A DNA stretch of 64,000 nucleotides from NCBI GenBank assembly GCA_039933105.1, contig JBDTOT010000014.1, positions 36,436 to 100,435 on the forward strand, written 5' to 3'. Position 1 is the first letter of the stretch. The number at the start of each line of letters is the position of its first letter. Made by a program: the position numbers and the translations under genes. Source of the stretch: FEN-1219 sp039933105. GTDB lineage: Bacteria; Pseudomonadota; Gammaproteobacteria; Steroidobacterales; Rariloculaceae. Below the pieces are notes generated by a model that searched no databases, was not told the origin of the DNA, and saw only the letters and a list, made by a program, of their open reading frames with translations. This document shows, in pieces, positions 44,502-53,417 of the stretch.

Positions 44502-45740
44502 ATGCGTGTTCACCGTCTCGCAGCACTCGCACTCCTGTGCCTCACGCAGCGCACGCTCGCCGCGCTCCCGCCCGTACCCGTGCCCGCCGAGAACCCGATT
44601 ACCGAGCCCAAGCGCGTGCTCGGCAAAATGCTGTTCTGGGACGAGCAACTGTCGACCAACGGCACGGTCGCCTGCGGCACGTGCCACCAGCCGGCGTTCG
44701 GCGGCGCGGACCCGCGCGCGGGCCGCAACCCCGGCACGGACAAAGGCACGATCGACGACGTACGCGGGTCACCCGGAATCGTGTTCCTCGACCGCGCAGG
44801 CAAACCGCAACCACACCCGGTGTACGGCAGCGACCCGCAGGTCACGCCGCGCCTCGCGCCATCGAACTTCGGCGCGCTATGGGCGGAGCAGGTGTTCTGG
44901 GACGGCCGCGCTGGCCCCACCGTAACGGATCCCGTGAGCGGCGAGATCGCTATCAGGCACGGCGGCGCGCTCGAGAATCAGGTGCTGTCGGCGCTCGTGA
45001 ACTCGGGCGAGATGGCGAAGACCGGCCGCACGTGGACCGACCTCATCAATGATGTGACGAACGCACGGCCGCTCGCGTTCGCGACCGCCCTACCGGCCGA
45101 CGTTGCCGCGGCAATTACCGCCGCGCCGACATACGCGAAACTGTTCGCCAACGCGTTCGGCGATTCGAGCGTGACGCCGGTGCGCGTCGCATTCGCGATC
45201 GCGACGTACGAACGTACGCTCGTCGCCGATCAAACTGCGTGGGACCGCTACGACGCCGGCGATGCCGATGCCTTGCCCGGCCGCGCCGTGGCGGGGTGGC
45301 GCGCGATGCAAGCGTTTCACTGCACGGCCTGCCACACGCCACCGCTGTTCACGAGCAACAGGTTCTTTCAGATCGGATTGCGCAAAGTCGATTTCGATCG
45401 CGGTCGCGAGAGCGTGACGCACGATCCGAAAGATGCGGGCCGCATGAAGGTGCCGAGCTTGCGCAACGCGGCACTTCAAGCGCGCTTCATGCACACAGGC
45501 GAGTTCACGAATCTCGGCTCCGCGATTCGTTTTTATCAGAACAGCATTCCGCTGCCAGAGCGCAGCGACATTCCGGGCTTCGGTATTTACGCATTCAACG
45601 TGAGTCAGGTAGACGAAGCCGACATTCGTGAGTTTCTCACGAGAGCGCTCGTGGATCCGCGCGTGCGTGACGAGGTGTTTCCATTCGATCGACCGCAACT
45701 GCGCAGCGAGCAGGAACCGCGTGCGCTGCAGAGTCAATGA
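44502..45740 (+). CDS. Di-haem cytochrome c peroxidase/MauG-family protein
   Basis: A 412-residue periplasmic protein with a signal peptide (LCLTQRTLAA). Two haem c motifs are present: CGTCH at 58-62 and CTACH at 274-278. VPSLRNAALQARFMHTGEFTNLGSAI near the end is the usual CcpA/MauG C-terminal block, and FWDGRAGPT with PLFWDEQLS-like parts fits. Such proteins reduce H2O2 with electrons from small cytochromes or modify partner proteins. The gene stands alone. Confidence 0.92.
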   Translation: MRVHRLAALALLCLTQRTLAALPPVPVPAENPITEPKRVLGKMLFWDEQLSTNGTVACGTCHQPAFGGADPRAGRNPGTDKGTIDDVRGSPGIVFLDRAGKPQPHPVYGSDPQVTPRLAPSNFGALWAEQVFWDGRAGPTVTDPVSGEIAIRHGGALENQVLSALVNSGEMAKTGRTWTDLINDVTNARPLAFATALPADVAAAITAAPTYAKLFANAFGDSSVTPVRVAFAIATYERTLVADQTAWDRYDAGDADALPGRAVAGWRAMQAFHCTACHTPPLFTSNRFFQIGLRKVDFDRGRESVTHDPKDAGRMKVPSLRNAALQARFMHTGEFTNLGSAIRFYQNSIPLPERSDIPGFGIYAFNVSQVDEADIREFLTRALVDPRVRDEVFPFDRPQLRSEQEPRALQSQ

Positions 45741-45847
45741 CGTACACGCAGATGTTATGGACCGATGACAGCTATGCGCGTCAGTGCGATTGTCGCCGCG
45801 ACTAACCGCCGCTACTATCGGCCGGCGGAAGAACAAGGGAACGCGGA

Positions 45848-46018
45848 ATGCACAAGGAACCCCAGAGCGGCCCGGCAGTCCCTCCCACGCAACGGCGTGA
45901 CGAGTCGAACAAAGAATCGTTGACCGATCTCATCGACCGCCTGGATCGCGAAGCGTTTCACCGCGCGCTCGAACTGCGGCATCTGCGCGTGCGACCGCAC
46001 GCCCAGCCGCGGCGTTAA
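45848..46018 (+). CDS. Possible small protein, 56 residues
   Basis: An ATG at 45848 with AAGGGA ten bases upstream opens a 56-residue frame: MHKEPQSGPAVPPTQRRD, an amphipathic helix SLTDLIDRLDREAFHRALE and a basic end RPHAQPRR. The codon use has many G/C third positions, as in real genes here. There is no homologue known to me. It lies in a 540-base space between the peroxidase and DgkA genes and could also be spurious. Confidence 0.4.
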   Translation: MHKEPQSGPAVPPTQRRDESNKESLTDLIDRLDREAFHRALELRHLRVRPHAQPRR

Positions 46019-46280
46019 CGCCGCGAACATCTGCATAGAGGCGCACGAGTCGTCGCGCCAACGGCCGCCAACGTCGCGCGCACATTGGACTGCGTCAGCA
46101 CGCGCGTAACCGCCGCCGCGAACCATCGCGAAGCTCGGCGCCGCGATCAATAACCGACGAACAACACGTTGCTCGCGAGACCTTCGTTCGCGACCTGACG
46201 CCGCGGCGCTGGGACCGAGGCCAGCGGGCCGGCAGCGTTTTGCTACCATGCGCGGTCGCTCGCGCACCACGAGTCATACG

Positions 46281-46658
46281 ATGGGAAAACCGGGGAACAC
46301 CGGCGTGCGCCGGATAGTGAACGCCGCGTTCTTCTCGTTCGCCGGCCTGAAGACCGCCTGGCAGAACGAAGCCGCGTTCCGTCAGGAGTGCCTTCTGTGC
46401 GTGGTTCTGATGCCCGCCGGGGTCTGGCTCGGCCAGAACGCTGTCGAACGCGCTCTGCTGCTCGGCTCGTGCCTGCTGGTGCTGATCGTGGAGCTGCTGA
46501 ACACCGCGGTCGAGCACGTCGTCGATCGCGTGGGCACCGACCACCACCGTCTCTCGGGCCAGGCGAAGGATTTGGGCTCGGCGGCAGTTTTCATGACTCT
46601 CTTGCTCGTGCTCGTAGTGTGGGGACTGATCGGCTGGTCGCGCTGGACGTCGGTCTGA
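46281..46658 (+). CDS. dgkA: Diacylglycerol kinase
   Basis: A 125-residue three-helix inner-membrane enzyme that phosphorylates diacylglycerol, recycling lipid from osmoregulated glucan synthesis. Start ATG 46281 (MGKPGNTGVRRI). The motif ELLNTAVEHVVDR (71-83) carries the catalytic Glu and the metal-site Glu of the family; EAAFRQE at 30-36 and SGQAKDLGSAAVF complete the signature. Length agrees with E. coli DgkA (122). Confidence 0.95.
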   Translation: MGKPGNTGVRRIVNAAFFSFAGLKTAWQNEAAFRQECLLCVVLMPAGVWLGQNAVERALLLGSCLLVLIVELLNTAVEHVVDRVGTDHHRLSGQAKDLGSAAVFMTLLLVLVVWGLIGWSRWTSV

Positions 46659-47270
46659 CTCGCGGCCACTCAGTTCAAGAGCGACTGCCCGAGCAGCAGG
46701 CTGCCTGCCGCGAGCGCGACAGCGTCGTTCCATGTGGCACCCAACCACCCGTCCGAGGCTCGCAGCTTCGGCTCCGCGCATGAATGCTCGATGGCCGTTG
46801 TGTGAAGTTTTTCTTTCAGCGGCAGTAGGTTAAGTAACAGAGCGTAACGAAACTCTAAAGAACGCGTGCTAACAATCTGCGTATGAAGCTCGCGCTGGTA
46901 ACGGACGACTGGTGGCCTCAGGTCAATGGGGTCGTCACGACGCTGGCAGGACGGCGGCCCGCTCGAGCTCGACGAGATCGCAGTCGCCGCCGCCGCGGGT
47001 TCATGACGCCGTCCACACCGTAGCGGTGCAATTGGTCCTTCGCACTGCCCCGCGATGGTGCAACTTGCTGTGCGGCGGCGGCTCGACTGAGACAAATCGC
47101 GGGCTCCAGACCTGGCACGCCCCTTGCTAAGTACTACGCGGGCAGGGCCGGCCGCGACAGTGCACGAATCGCCTCCCCCCCAACGATTTCACCCGCTGCG
47201 CGGCCGCTTCTGCCCACTACTTCTCCCCGCCCCCTCGCCACACCCCGCCGATCGCTGCCACAATCGCGGC
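46659..47270. other. Poorly coding stretch containing a GT4 remnant
   Basis: About 610 bases separate dgkA from the hemerythrin gene. The only coding trace I can support is the glycosyltransferase fragment at 46883. The part from about 46950 to 47260 has long GC-rich strings with no gene on either strand. No tRNA, hairpin terminator or repeat array was recognised. The stretch looks like the scar of a deletion. Confidence 0.5.
46883..47023 (+). pseudogene. Remnant of a GT4 glycosyltransferase N-terminus
   Basis: The frame begins MKLALVTDDWWPQVNGVV and TTL, an exact match in style to the N-terminus of GT4 enzymes (K-x-A-L-V-T-D-x-W-x-P-Q-V-N-G-V-V-x-T-L). After about 21 residues similarity stops, and an Arg-rich string (RRPARARRDRSRRRRG) leads to a stop at 47023. 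Nothing of the rest of a roughly 350-residue protein is seen downstream. A deletion right after the glycine-rich donor loop explains this best. Confidence 0.7.
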
Positions 47271-47831
47271 GTGGGCGCCAATTCCGAGCTGCAACGTCAC
47301 TGGCCAGCAGAACGCGACGTACTGCTGAAGCGTCACCCGCGCGAGAGCTGGGGGGCGAACGCTTCGCTCGATGTCGCGTTCTGGCTCGAGGTCCACCGCC
47401 GGTTCCGCCACGAGTGCGCAGCCCTGCAAGCCGTTGCCGACGATTATCGTCAGCAGCGGTTGCCGGTCCATGAGCTCGCCATTGTTGCCGCGCCAAGGCT
47501 GTCCGGCCTTCTGACCGACCTGCGTGGCCATCACCAGGTGGAGGACTTCCACTACTTCCCCGCATTTCGCCGGCTTGCGCCGCAGCTCGCCGTGGGCATC
47601 GACCTGCTCGAGCACGATCACACCGATCTCGACGAGGACGCGCTCGCGGCGCGCAATGCGCTACGCGAGTTGCGAGCGGCGCTCGCCGAAACCAACGTCG
47701 GTGCAACGGCCGAGCTGGCCGCGCAGCAGTTCGTCACGACGGCGAGTCAGTTGTGTCTGGGAATCAGCCAGCATTTGAACGATGAGGAAGATCTGGTCAT
47801 ACCGCTGTTGCTCGAGCAGGAAGCCGTCTAA
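47271..47831 (+). CDS. Hemerythrin-domain (HHE) protein
   Basis: Started at GTG 47271 (VGANSELQRHW), the product has 186 residues. Iron-ligand candidates follow the hemerythrin order: HRRFRHECAAL, LRGHHQVEDFHYFPAF (H..E..H), LLEHDHTDLDED and HLNDEEDLVIPLLLEQE. Hemerythrin-like proteins hold a di-iron site that binds O2 or NO, or senses oxidants. It has no output domain. It stands alone after the GT4 remnant. Confidence 0.85.
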   Translation: MGANSELQRHWPAERDVLLKRHPRESWGANASLDVAFWLEVHRRFRHECAALQAVADDYRQQRLPVHELAIVAAPRLSGLLTDLRGHHQVEDFHYFPAFRRLAPQLAVGIDLLEHDHTDLDEDALAARNALRELRAALAETNVGATAELAAQQFVTTASQLCLGISQHLNDEEDLVIPLLLEQEAV

Positions 47832-47970
47832 CACGCCGAAGAGATGCAGCGTCCCGGCTTTTGACAACCGCGATCCGTTCGACTAGAACGAGCCTAAGCC
47901 GCACACGAGAACAGTCGGCTCACCTTCGGCACGCCGTGGGTTCGGCCGGAGTGAGGGTTTGGGGGGAACC

Positions 47971-48186
47971 ATGAGATATCTGCTGTGGACCGCCGCGCTT
48001 GCGGCGGTGGTACCGGCCGCGTTTGCGCGAGCGTACCTCGACTCGTTCCGCGACGAAGCCGTGCCGCCTACCCTGCCCGACCGGCCGTCGCGCGGCGCCA
48101 CGCTGTCGTCGTACTGGATTAACTTCGCGCGCACCGGCGATCCGAATGGTGCGGGTCTATCAACAACTTCTGCAGGGCGGGGCTAA
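47971..48186 (+). pseudogene. Carboxylesterase C-terminal remnant joined to a signal peptide
   Basis: A 71-residue frame with a good ribosome site (GGGGGG) and a clear signal peptide (LLWTAALAAVVPAAFAR). The mature part contains LSSYWINFARTGDPNGAG, the signature of the C-terminal end of type-B carboxylesterases, normally found after 450 or more residues. So most of an esterase is missing between the export signal and its end, or two genes were fused by deletion. It is next to the lipoprotein gene at 48190. A short expressed peptide cannot be excluded. Confidence 0.6.
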
Positions 48187-48189
48187 TAG

Positions 48190-49026
48190 ATGAGCACAAC
48201 GGATCTGAACTCACGCTCGCGGCGCTGGGTCGCCGTCACGGTCGCGGTTCTCGCGACTGCACTGGCGGGTTGCCAACCGGCGAGCGCGCCGAAGACACCT
48301 GCGGCCGCCGCGACCGGCGCGGGCATGCTCAACGGCCACCCCGACCTGAACGGCGTGTGGGAGGCGGTCAGCAGCTCCTACTGGAATCTCGAAGATCATT
48401 CGGCGTCGGGCATCGGCCAGTTCTGGCAGCTGGGCGCCATCGCCGCGATTCCAGCCGGCCAGAGCATCGTCGAGGGCGGCACGATTCCGTACAAGCCCGA
48501 GGCCATCGCGCAGCGCGATGCGAACCGCGCGGGCTGGCCGAAGACCGATCCCGAGGCGAAGTGCTACATGCCCGGGATTCCACGCGCCACGTACATGCCC
48601 TTCCCCTTTCGCATCGTGCAAGGTGATGGCGACATCCTGTTCGTCTACGAGTTCGCGAGCGCGAATCGCATGGTGCACATGTCGAATCACCAGGAGCCGC
48701 CGGTCGACAGTTGGATGGGCTGGTCGAACGGTCATTGGGACGGCGACACACTCGTGATCGAAGTCACTGGCAACAACGATCAGACCTGGTTCGATCGCGC
48801 GGGCAACTATCACAGCGCGTCGATGAAGGTGACGGAGCGCTATACGCGCAAGGGCAACGACCACCTTCAATACGAGGCCACGATCGAAGACCCGGAGACG
48901 TTCTCGCAACCTTGGAAGATCTCGTTGCCGCTGTACCGCAGGCTCGAGCCGAACGCCCAGCTGCTGGAATTCAAATGCGTGGAGTTTGCCGAAGAGTTGC
49001 TCTACGGCGATCTGACGAAGAAGTAG
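48190..49026 (+). CDS. Lipoprotein of unknown function, GxW...ED family (c)
   Basis: A 278-residue lipoprotein (lipobox ALAGC, Cys28). After an Ala/Pro linker comes GHPDLNGVWEAVSSSYWNLED, then YMPGIPRATYMPFPF, GHWDGDTLVIEVTGNNDQTWFDRAGNYHS, VTERYTRKGNDHLQYEATIEDPETFSQPW and a late Cys strand. The order matches the secreted proteins at 28603 and 29367. It lies 46 bases upstream of a DUF6152 gene in the same direction, and the two probably act together. No catalytic motif is seen. Confidence 0.78.
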   Translation: MSTTDLNSRSRRWVAVTVAVLATALAGCQPASAPKTPAAAATGAGMLNGHPDLNGVWEAVSSSYWNLEDHSASGIGQFWQLGAIAAIPAGQSIVEGGTIPYKPEAIAQRDANRAGWPKTDPEAKCYMPGIPRATYMPFPFRIVQGDGDILFVYEFASANRMVHMSNHQEPPVDSWMGWSNGHWDGDTLVIEVTGNNDQTWFDRAGNYHSASMKVTERYTRKGNDHLQYEATIEDPETFSQPWKISLPLYRRLEPNAQLLEFKCVEFAEELLYGDLTKK

Positions 49027-49072
49027 AATACGAGTAGAGTGAATTCATCGATTTAGCACGGAGACGACCGCT

Positions 49073-49489
49073 ATGCGTAACAGACTCATCAGTCTCGCCG
49101 CCGGTGCTTGGTTGGCCGCACACGGCGGCGTCGCGCTCGCGCATCATTCGTTTGCTGCCGAGTTCGATGCGAACAAACCCGTGAAGCTCGAAGGCGTCGT
49201 CACGAAGATGGACTGGATCAACCCGCACTCGTGGATCCATCTCGAAGTGACCGACGCGAAGGGCCAGAAAGTGGAATGGATGATCGAAGGCGGCGCGCCG
49301 AATGCGCTGCTGCGTCGCGGTTGGAACCGCACGTCGCTGCCGGCCGGTACCAAGATCTTGGTGCTCGGCTTCCAGGCGAAGGACGGCTCGTTCCGCGCCA
49401 ACGGCCGCGACATCACGTTCGCCGACGGCAAGAAGCTGTTCGTCGGCTCTTCAGGCACGGGTGCTCCCGACGAGCGTCCCGAGCAATAG
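49073..49489 (+). CDS. DUF6152 secreted protein
   Basis: A 138-residue protein with signal peptide (GGVALAHHSF). The mature start HHSFAAEFDANKPVKLEGVVTKMDWINPHSWIHLEVTDAKG is typical of DUF6152, a beta-barrel family found beside secreted unknown proteins and TonB receptors in soil bacteria. The two histidines after signal cleavage and NPHSW could bind a metal; this is inference. An intrinsic terminator follows at 49514. Confidence 0.85.
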   Translation: MRNRLISLAAGAWLAAHGGVALAHHSFAAEFDANKPVKLEGVVTKMDWINPHSWIHLEVTDAKGQKVEWMIEGGAPNALLRRGWNRTSLPAGTKILVLGFQAKDGSFRANGRDITFADGKKLFVGSSGTGAPDERPEQ

Positions 49490-49513
49490 CCGACCGTCGC
49501 ACGTAGAAAACAG

Positions 49514-49546
49514 AAGCCGCGGCCCGGTGATGGCCGCGGCTTTTTT
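49514..49546 (+). terminator. Intrinsic terminator after the DUF6152 gene
   Basis: AGCCGCGGCC (49515-49524) pairs with GGCCGCGGCT (49532-49541) around a 7-base loop, followed by a run of six T. It ends the two-gene unit of 48190 and 49073. It lies 15 bases before the citrate synthase family gene, which therefore needs its own promoter or read-through. Confidence 0.87.
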
Positions 49547-49560
49547 GTGAAAGGACTCAA

Positions 49561-50712
49561 ATGATGGATGAATCTCCCGCGTCGCCCCCGAAAAAGAAAT
49601 CAGTCGCGTTGTCCGGCGTCGTCGCGGGCAATACCGCGCTCTGCACAGTGGGCCGCACAGGCAACGACCTGCACTATCGCGGCTACGACATCCTCGAAGT
49701 GGCCGAGGCCTGCGAGTTCGAGGAAATCTCCCACCTGCTGGTGCACGAACGCTTACCCACGCGCTCCGAGCTCGCCGCGTATCGCGCCAAGCTGATCTCC
49801 CTGCGCAGCCTGCCCGACCGCGTTCGCAAGGTGCTCGAGGCGCTGCCGGCGACCTCGCATCCCATGGACGTGATGCGGACCGGCGTGTCCGCACTCGGCT
49901 GCGTGGAACCGGAACGCGATCAGTCGCCGGAGCGCGCACGCGACATTGCCGATCGTTTGATCGCGTCGCTCGGCGGCATACTGCTGTACTGGTATCACTT
50001 CGCGAACTCGGGCGAACGGATCGATGTCGAATCCGACGACGACTCCGTCGGCGGCCACTTCCTGCACCTGCTGCATGGCAAGCCGCCGCCCGCGTCCTGG
50101 GTGCGCGCCATGCACACGTCGCTGGTGCTGTACGCGGAGCACGAGTTCAACGCTTCGACGTTCACCACGCGCGTGATCGCCGGCACCGGCTCGGATCTGT
50201 ACTCGTGCATTACGGGTGGCATCGGCGCGCTGCGCGGGCCGAAGCACGGCGGCGCCAATGAAGTCGCGCTCGAGATCCAGCAGCGCTACCGCACACCGGA
50301 CCAAGCCGTGGCCGACATCCGCGCACGCGTCGAACGCAAAGAAGTCGTGATCGGCTTCGGTCATCCCGTGTACACCGTGGCCGATCCGCGCAACCGCGTG
50401 ATCAAAGACGTCGCAAGACGGCTCTCCACCGAGTCCGGCGATCTCACGGGCTTCGCGATCGCGGATGCGATCGAGGCGGAGATGGCGCGTCTGAAAAAGA
50501 TGTTCGCGAACCTCGACTGGTTCTCCGCCGTCGCCTACCACGACATGGGCGTGCCGACAGCGATGTTCACGCCGCTGTTCGTGATCGCACGTACTACGGG
50601 CTGGGCGGCGCACGTGATCGAGCAACGCGCCGACGGCAAGATCATCCGCCCGAGCGCGAACTACGTGGGGCCCGAAAACCGCGCGTTCGTGCCGCTCGCC
50701 GAACGCGGCTAA
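49561..50712 (+). CDS. prpC: Citrate synthase family protein, probably 2-methylcitrate synthase
   Basis: A 383-residue enzyme of the citrate synthase fold. Short length without the N-terminal extension of type II citrate synthase, together with KKKSVALSGVVAGNTALCTVGRTGNDLHYRGYDI, fits 2-methylcitrate synthase, which joins propionyl-CoA and oxaloacetate. Active-site histidines are seen in AEHEFNAST (194), GPKHGGANE (229) and GFGHPVY (268), and the Asp lies in YHDMGVP. The start may be the second Met. No prpB or prpD is adjacent, so plain citrate synthase activity is possible. Confidence 0.85.
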   Translation: MMDESPASPPKKKSVALSGVVAGNTALCTVGRTGNDLHYRGYDILEVAEACEFEEISHLLVHERLPTRSELAAYRAKLISLRSLPDRVRKVLEALPATSHPMDVMRTGVSALGCVEPERDQSPERARDIADRLIASLGGILLYWYHFANSGERIDVESDDDSVGGHFLHLLHGKPPPASWVRAMHTSLVLYAEHEFNASTFTTRVIAGTGSDLYSCITGGIGALRGPKHGGANEVALEIQQRYRTPDQAVADIRARVERKEVVIGFGHPVYTVADPRNRVIKDVARRLSTESGDLTGFAIADAIEAEMARLKKMFANLDWFSAVAYHDMGVPTAMFTPLFVIARTTGWAAHVIEQRADGKIIRPSANYVGPENRAFVPLAERG

Positions 50713-50716
50713 CCTC

Positions 50717-51529
50717 GTGGCCGGCGCACCCCGACTCCCCACCTGGTTCCTATCGCACGGCGGCGGCCCTTGGCCGTGGATGGACGAGATGCGCCCGATG
50801 ATGGCCGGGCTCGAGCACTCGCTGCGCGAGCTGCCGGCCACGTTGCCGCAGCGGCCGCGCGCCGTGCTGATGATTTCAGGGCACTGGGAGAGCCCCGCAT
50901 TCGCGGTCATGAGCCATGCGCAACCGCCGATGCTGTACGACTACTACGGCTTTCCTGCCGAGACATACCGCGTGCGCTACCCGGCGCCCGGTTCACCGGA
51001 GCTCGCCGCCGAGGTGCGCGAGCTGATCGCCATGGCCGATATGCCGGTCACGCTCGATTCGGCACGCGGCTTCGACCACGGCGCGTTCGTGCCAATGGCG
51101 TTGCTATGGCCCGAAGCCGACATGCCGCTCGTGCAGCTGTCGCTGCGCGCAGATTTCGATCCGGCCGTGCATCTGATGCTTGGCCGCGCACTCGCGCCGC
51201 TGCGCGACTCCGGCGTGCTGATCGTCGGTAGCGGCCTGAGCTGGCACAACCTGCGAATGATGGGTCCCGAGGCGCGCGAGCCGTCGCAAGCATTCGACGA
51301 CTGGCTGCAACAGACCCTGACCGCAAGCTCACCCGCGGAGCGCGAAGCGCGACTCCTCCGGTGGCCTGAAGCTCCCGCCGCGCGCCTCGCGCATCCGCGC
51401 GAGGATCACCTGCTGCCGTTGCTGGTGGCGGTCGGTGCCGCGCACGACGATGCGGGCGACTGCCCGTATCGCGAAGCCGAAGTATTCGGCGGCGTCACGG
51501 TCTCGAGCTTCCGCTTCGGCGCGACCTGA
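50717..51529 (+). CDS. Class III extradiol dioxygenase, DODA/YgiD type
   Basis: A 270-residue LigB-superfamily enzyme starting at GTG 50717, five bases after the previous stop. Metal-ligand regions of the 4,5-DOPA dioxygenase group are present: FLSHGGGPWPW at the start, MISGHWES, RGFDHGAFVPMALLWPEADMP and GSGLSWHNLRMM. Members open catechol rings or act on other phenols in the cytoplasm with Zn or Fe. This is the only ring-cleavage-like gene in the window, but it is not a protocatechuate 4,5-dioxygenase. Confidence 0.88.
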   Translation: MAGAPRLPTWFLSHGGGPWPWMDEMRPMMAGLEHSLRELPATLPQRPRAVLMISGHWESPAFAVMSHAQPPMLYDYYGFPAETYRVRYPAPGSPELAAEVRELIAMADMPVTLDSARGFDHGAFVPMALLWPEADMPLVQLSLRADFDPAVHLMLGRALAPLRDSGVLIVGSGLSWHNLRMMGPEAREPSQAFDDWLQQTLTASSPAEREARLLRWPEAPAARLAHPREDHLLPLLVAVGAAHDDAGDCPYREAEVFGGVTVSSFRFGAT

Positions 51530-51568
51530 CGCTACCGACACACGGTCAGCGCACCGAGCGGCTCAGCG

Positions 51569-53167
51569 CTAATGCTTGTGAGCTGCAGCCGAGTGTTCTG
51601 CGATGACTTGGCGCAGGAACGCGGCGGTCTCCTTCGGCTGCGCACCATCGTCGAACAGGCCGATCATCTCGGCGATCGGATCTAATTTTCGCGGCTGCAT
51701 TTTTTCGACAACTTGCAACGCGGTGAGGCCTTTCGCGTCGCGCACATCAACCTGCGCGCCGCCGGCGACGAGCTGGCGTATCGGTTCCAAGCGCCCGCCG
51801 TAGGCGGCGATGTGCAGCGCGGTGTCGCCATGCGAGCTCTTCGCATTGGGGTTGGCGCCGGCCTTCAACAACAAGGCGACGGCGTCGGCCGGGTTGCGGT
51901 CGCCCGGCTCACGAAAGATACCGATCGTGCCCTCGCGAATGTCGCCGGGGCCTCCCGCCATCAACTGGCCTTTGCCGCCGTTGACGGCGACCATCAGCGG
52001 CGTCAAACCCGTGTTGTCGCCAAACGGCATCGCGGGCATGCCTTCCACGGGCTTTGGAGCCCACTCGAGATCGGCGCCGCGCGCGATCATCAGCTTCATC
52101 GACTCGACATCGGCAGCGACCGCCGCACGGAAGAATGGCGTGCCAGAGCCCTTGTCATCGCAACACATGGAGCTCGAGTGCATCTGGCCGGTGAAGGGCT
52201 TGTTGGGATCGGCCCCCGCCTCCAACAATCGCCCGACCAAGTCGAGGGCTGTGAGCTTGTTCGGATGCTGGGCGCGCAGGCGGGAGCCGTCGCGCGCTCG
52301 CCAATCGGTCGGCGCATCGCGCATCGTGATCGCATAGTAGAGAGAGCCGTCGTTCGCGTCGGCGCCGAGCGCGAGCAGTGCTGCGGCCATGTCGAAGCGA
52401 CTGTTCACGATCGCCAACATCATGGGGGTCGCGCCGTCGCCATTGGTGAGCTTGATGTCCGCGCCGCCGTCGATGAGACGCCGCACCATCGCGTCGTTAC
52501 CGTTACGCGCCGCCCACATCACTGCCGTGAACCCGCCGCTCGGGAAATCAGTTCGCATACTACGTTTCGTGAGCTCGGAGACGCGCGCCTTCAAATTCGG
52601 ATCTGCATGAGCCTTCAGCAGCAAATCGACGGCGGCCGCGTGGCCTTCGGCAGTCGCCCACATCAGCGCGGTTTCCTGCTGCAGACCGTCGACCGCGTTC
52701 ACGTCGGCCCCAGCGTCGAGGAGAAGGCGTAGGGAGTCCACGTCTCCCGTGCGCGCGGCCGCCATGAGCGGCGTCTCGCCGTCGCGCTCGGCACCGCTCG
52801 GAGTCGCGCCGGCGGCCAACAGAACGCGGATCGTGGCAGCATCACCGTAACGGCTCGCCTGCAGCAGTGGGGTGACCCCGAACTGATTGGCCGAGTTCGG
52901 GTCGGCGCCCGCCTTCAGCAACGCGGCAATCATTTCCGGAGAGGAGTGGTATGCCGCCCAGAGCAACGCCGACGTACCATCGCTCTCGGGGACGTTCACG
53001 TCAGCACCGGCTGCGAGTTGGGCGCGAACCGCGCGCAGATCTGCGCCGCGTGCGGCCGTCGCTACGCTCGTGACGGCAGCTTGCGACGCACCGAGACTCG
53101 ACAGCAGACCGAGGAACACCGCCGCGCGCACGTGCGGTCGAACGGATCTAGAATTCAAGGCGCCCAT
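51569..53167 (-). CDS. Exported ankyrin-repeat protein
   Basis: A 532-residue protein with a signal peptide (FLGLLSSLGASQAA) and about ten ankyrin units, e.g. DGTSALLWAAYHSSPEMIAALLKAGADPN, DGETPLMAAARTGDVDSLRLLLDAGADVN and HGDTALHIAAYGGRLEPIRQLVAGGAQVD. The middle carries a longer insert with a Cys pair (SSMCCDDKGSG). Ankyrin domains bind proteins; an exported version probably works in the periplasm, partner unknown. The ATG has GAGGAG nine bases before it. It is convergent with the dioxygenase gene. Confidence 0.9.
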   Translation of the reverse strand: MGALNSRSVRPHVRAAVFLGLLSSLGASQAAVTSVATAARGADLRAVRAQLAAGADVNVPESDGTSALLWAAYHSSPEMIAALLKAGADPNSANQFGVTPLLQASRYGDAATIRVLLAAGATPSGAERDGETPLMAAARTGDVDSLRLLLDAGADVNAVDGLQQETALMWATAEGHAAAVDLLLKAHADPNLKARVSELTKRSMRTDFPSGGFTAVMWAARNGNDAMVRRLIDGGADIKLTNGDGATPMMLAIVNSRFDMAAALLALGADANDGSLYYAITMRDAPTDWRARDGSRLRAQHPNKLTALDLVGRLLEAGADPNKPFTGQMHSSSMCCDDKGSGTPFFRAAVAADVESMKLMIARGADLEWAPKPVEGMPAMPFGDNTGLTPLMVAVNGGKGQLMAGGPGDIREGTIGIFREPGDRNPADAVALLLKAGANPNAKSSHGDTALHIAAYGGRLEPIRQLVAGGAQVDVRDAKGLTALQVVEKMQPRKLDPIAEMIGLFDDGAQPKETAAFLRQVIAEHSAAAHKH

Positions 53168-53417
53168 ATCAGTACTCTCCTCGGTTGAGCGGGACCGCTT
53201 CGCGATATCAGCCAGTGCATTCTAGGCCTCAACTACAGGTAAACGCGACCTGTCACACGCTCGAGCGGCCCGCCAAGGTTGACGCCGGCCACTTCGGCCG
53301 GGGTCGCGATCAGGTTCGCCACTATCGGGTGACATCTTTATGTCACGTGGTCCGGATAGGTAGGCGGGCGATCGAAGATCGTCCGCTACCCACGTTGCAG
53401 TAGACTCGCCCACCATT

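Noticed and set aside
49753..50910. A 385-codon minus-strand frame opposite the citrate synthase family gene
   Set aside because: Antisense to a certain gene and to the start of the next; no motif.
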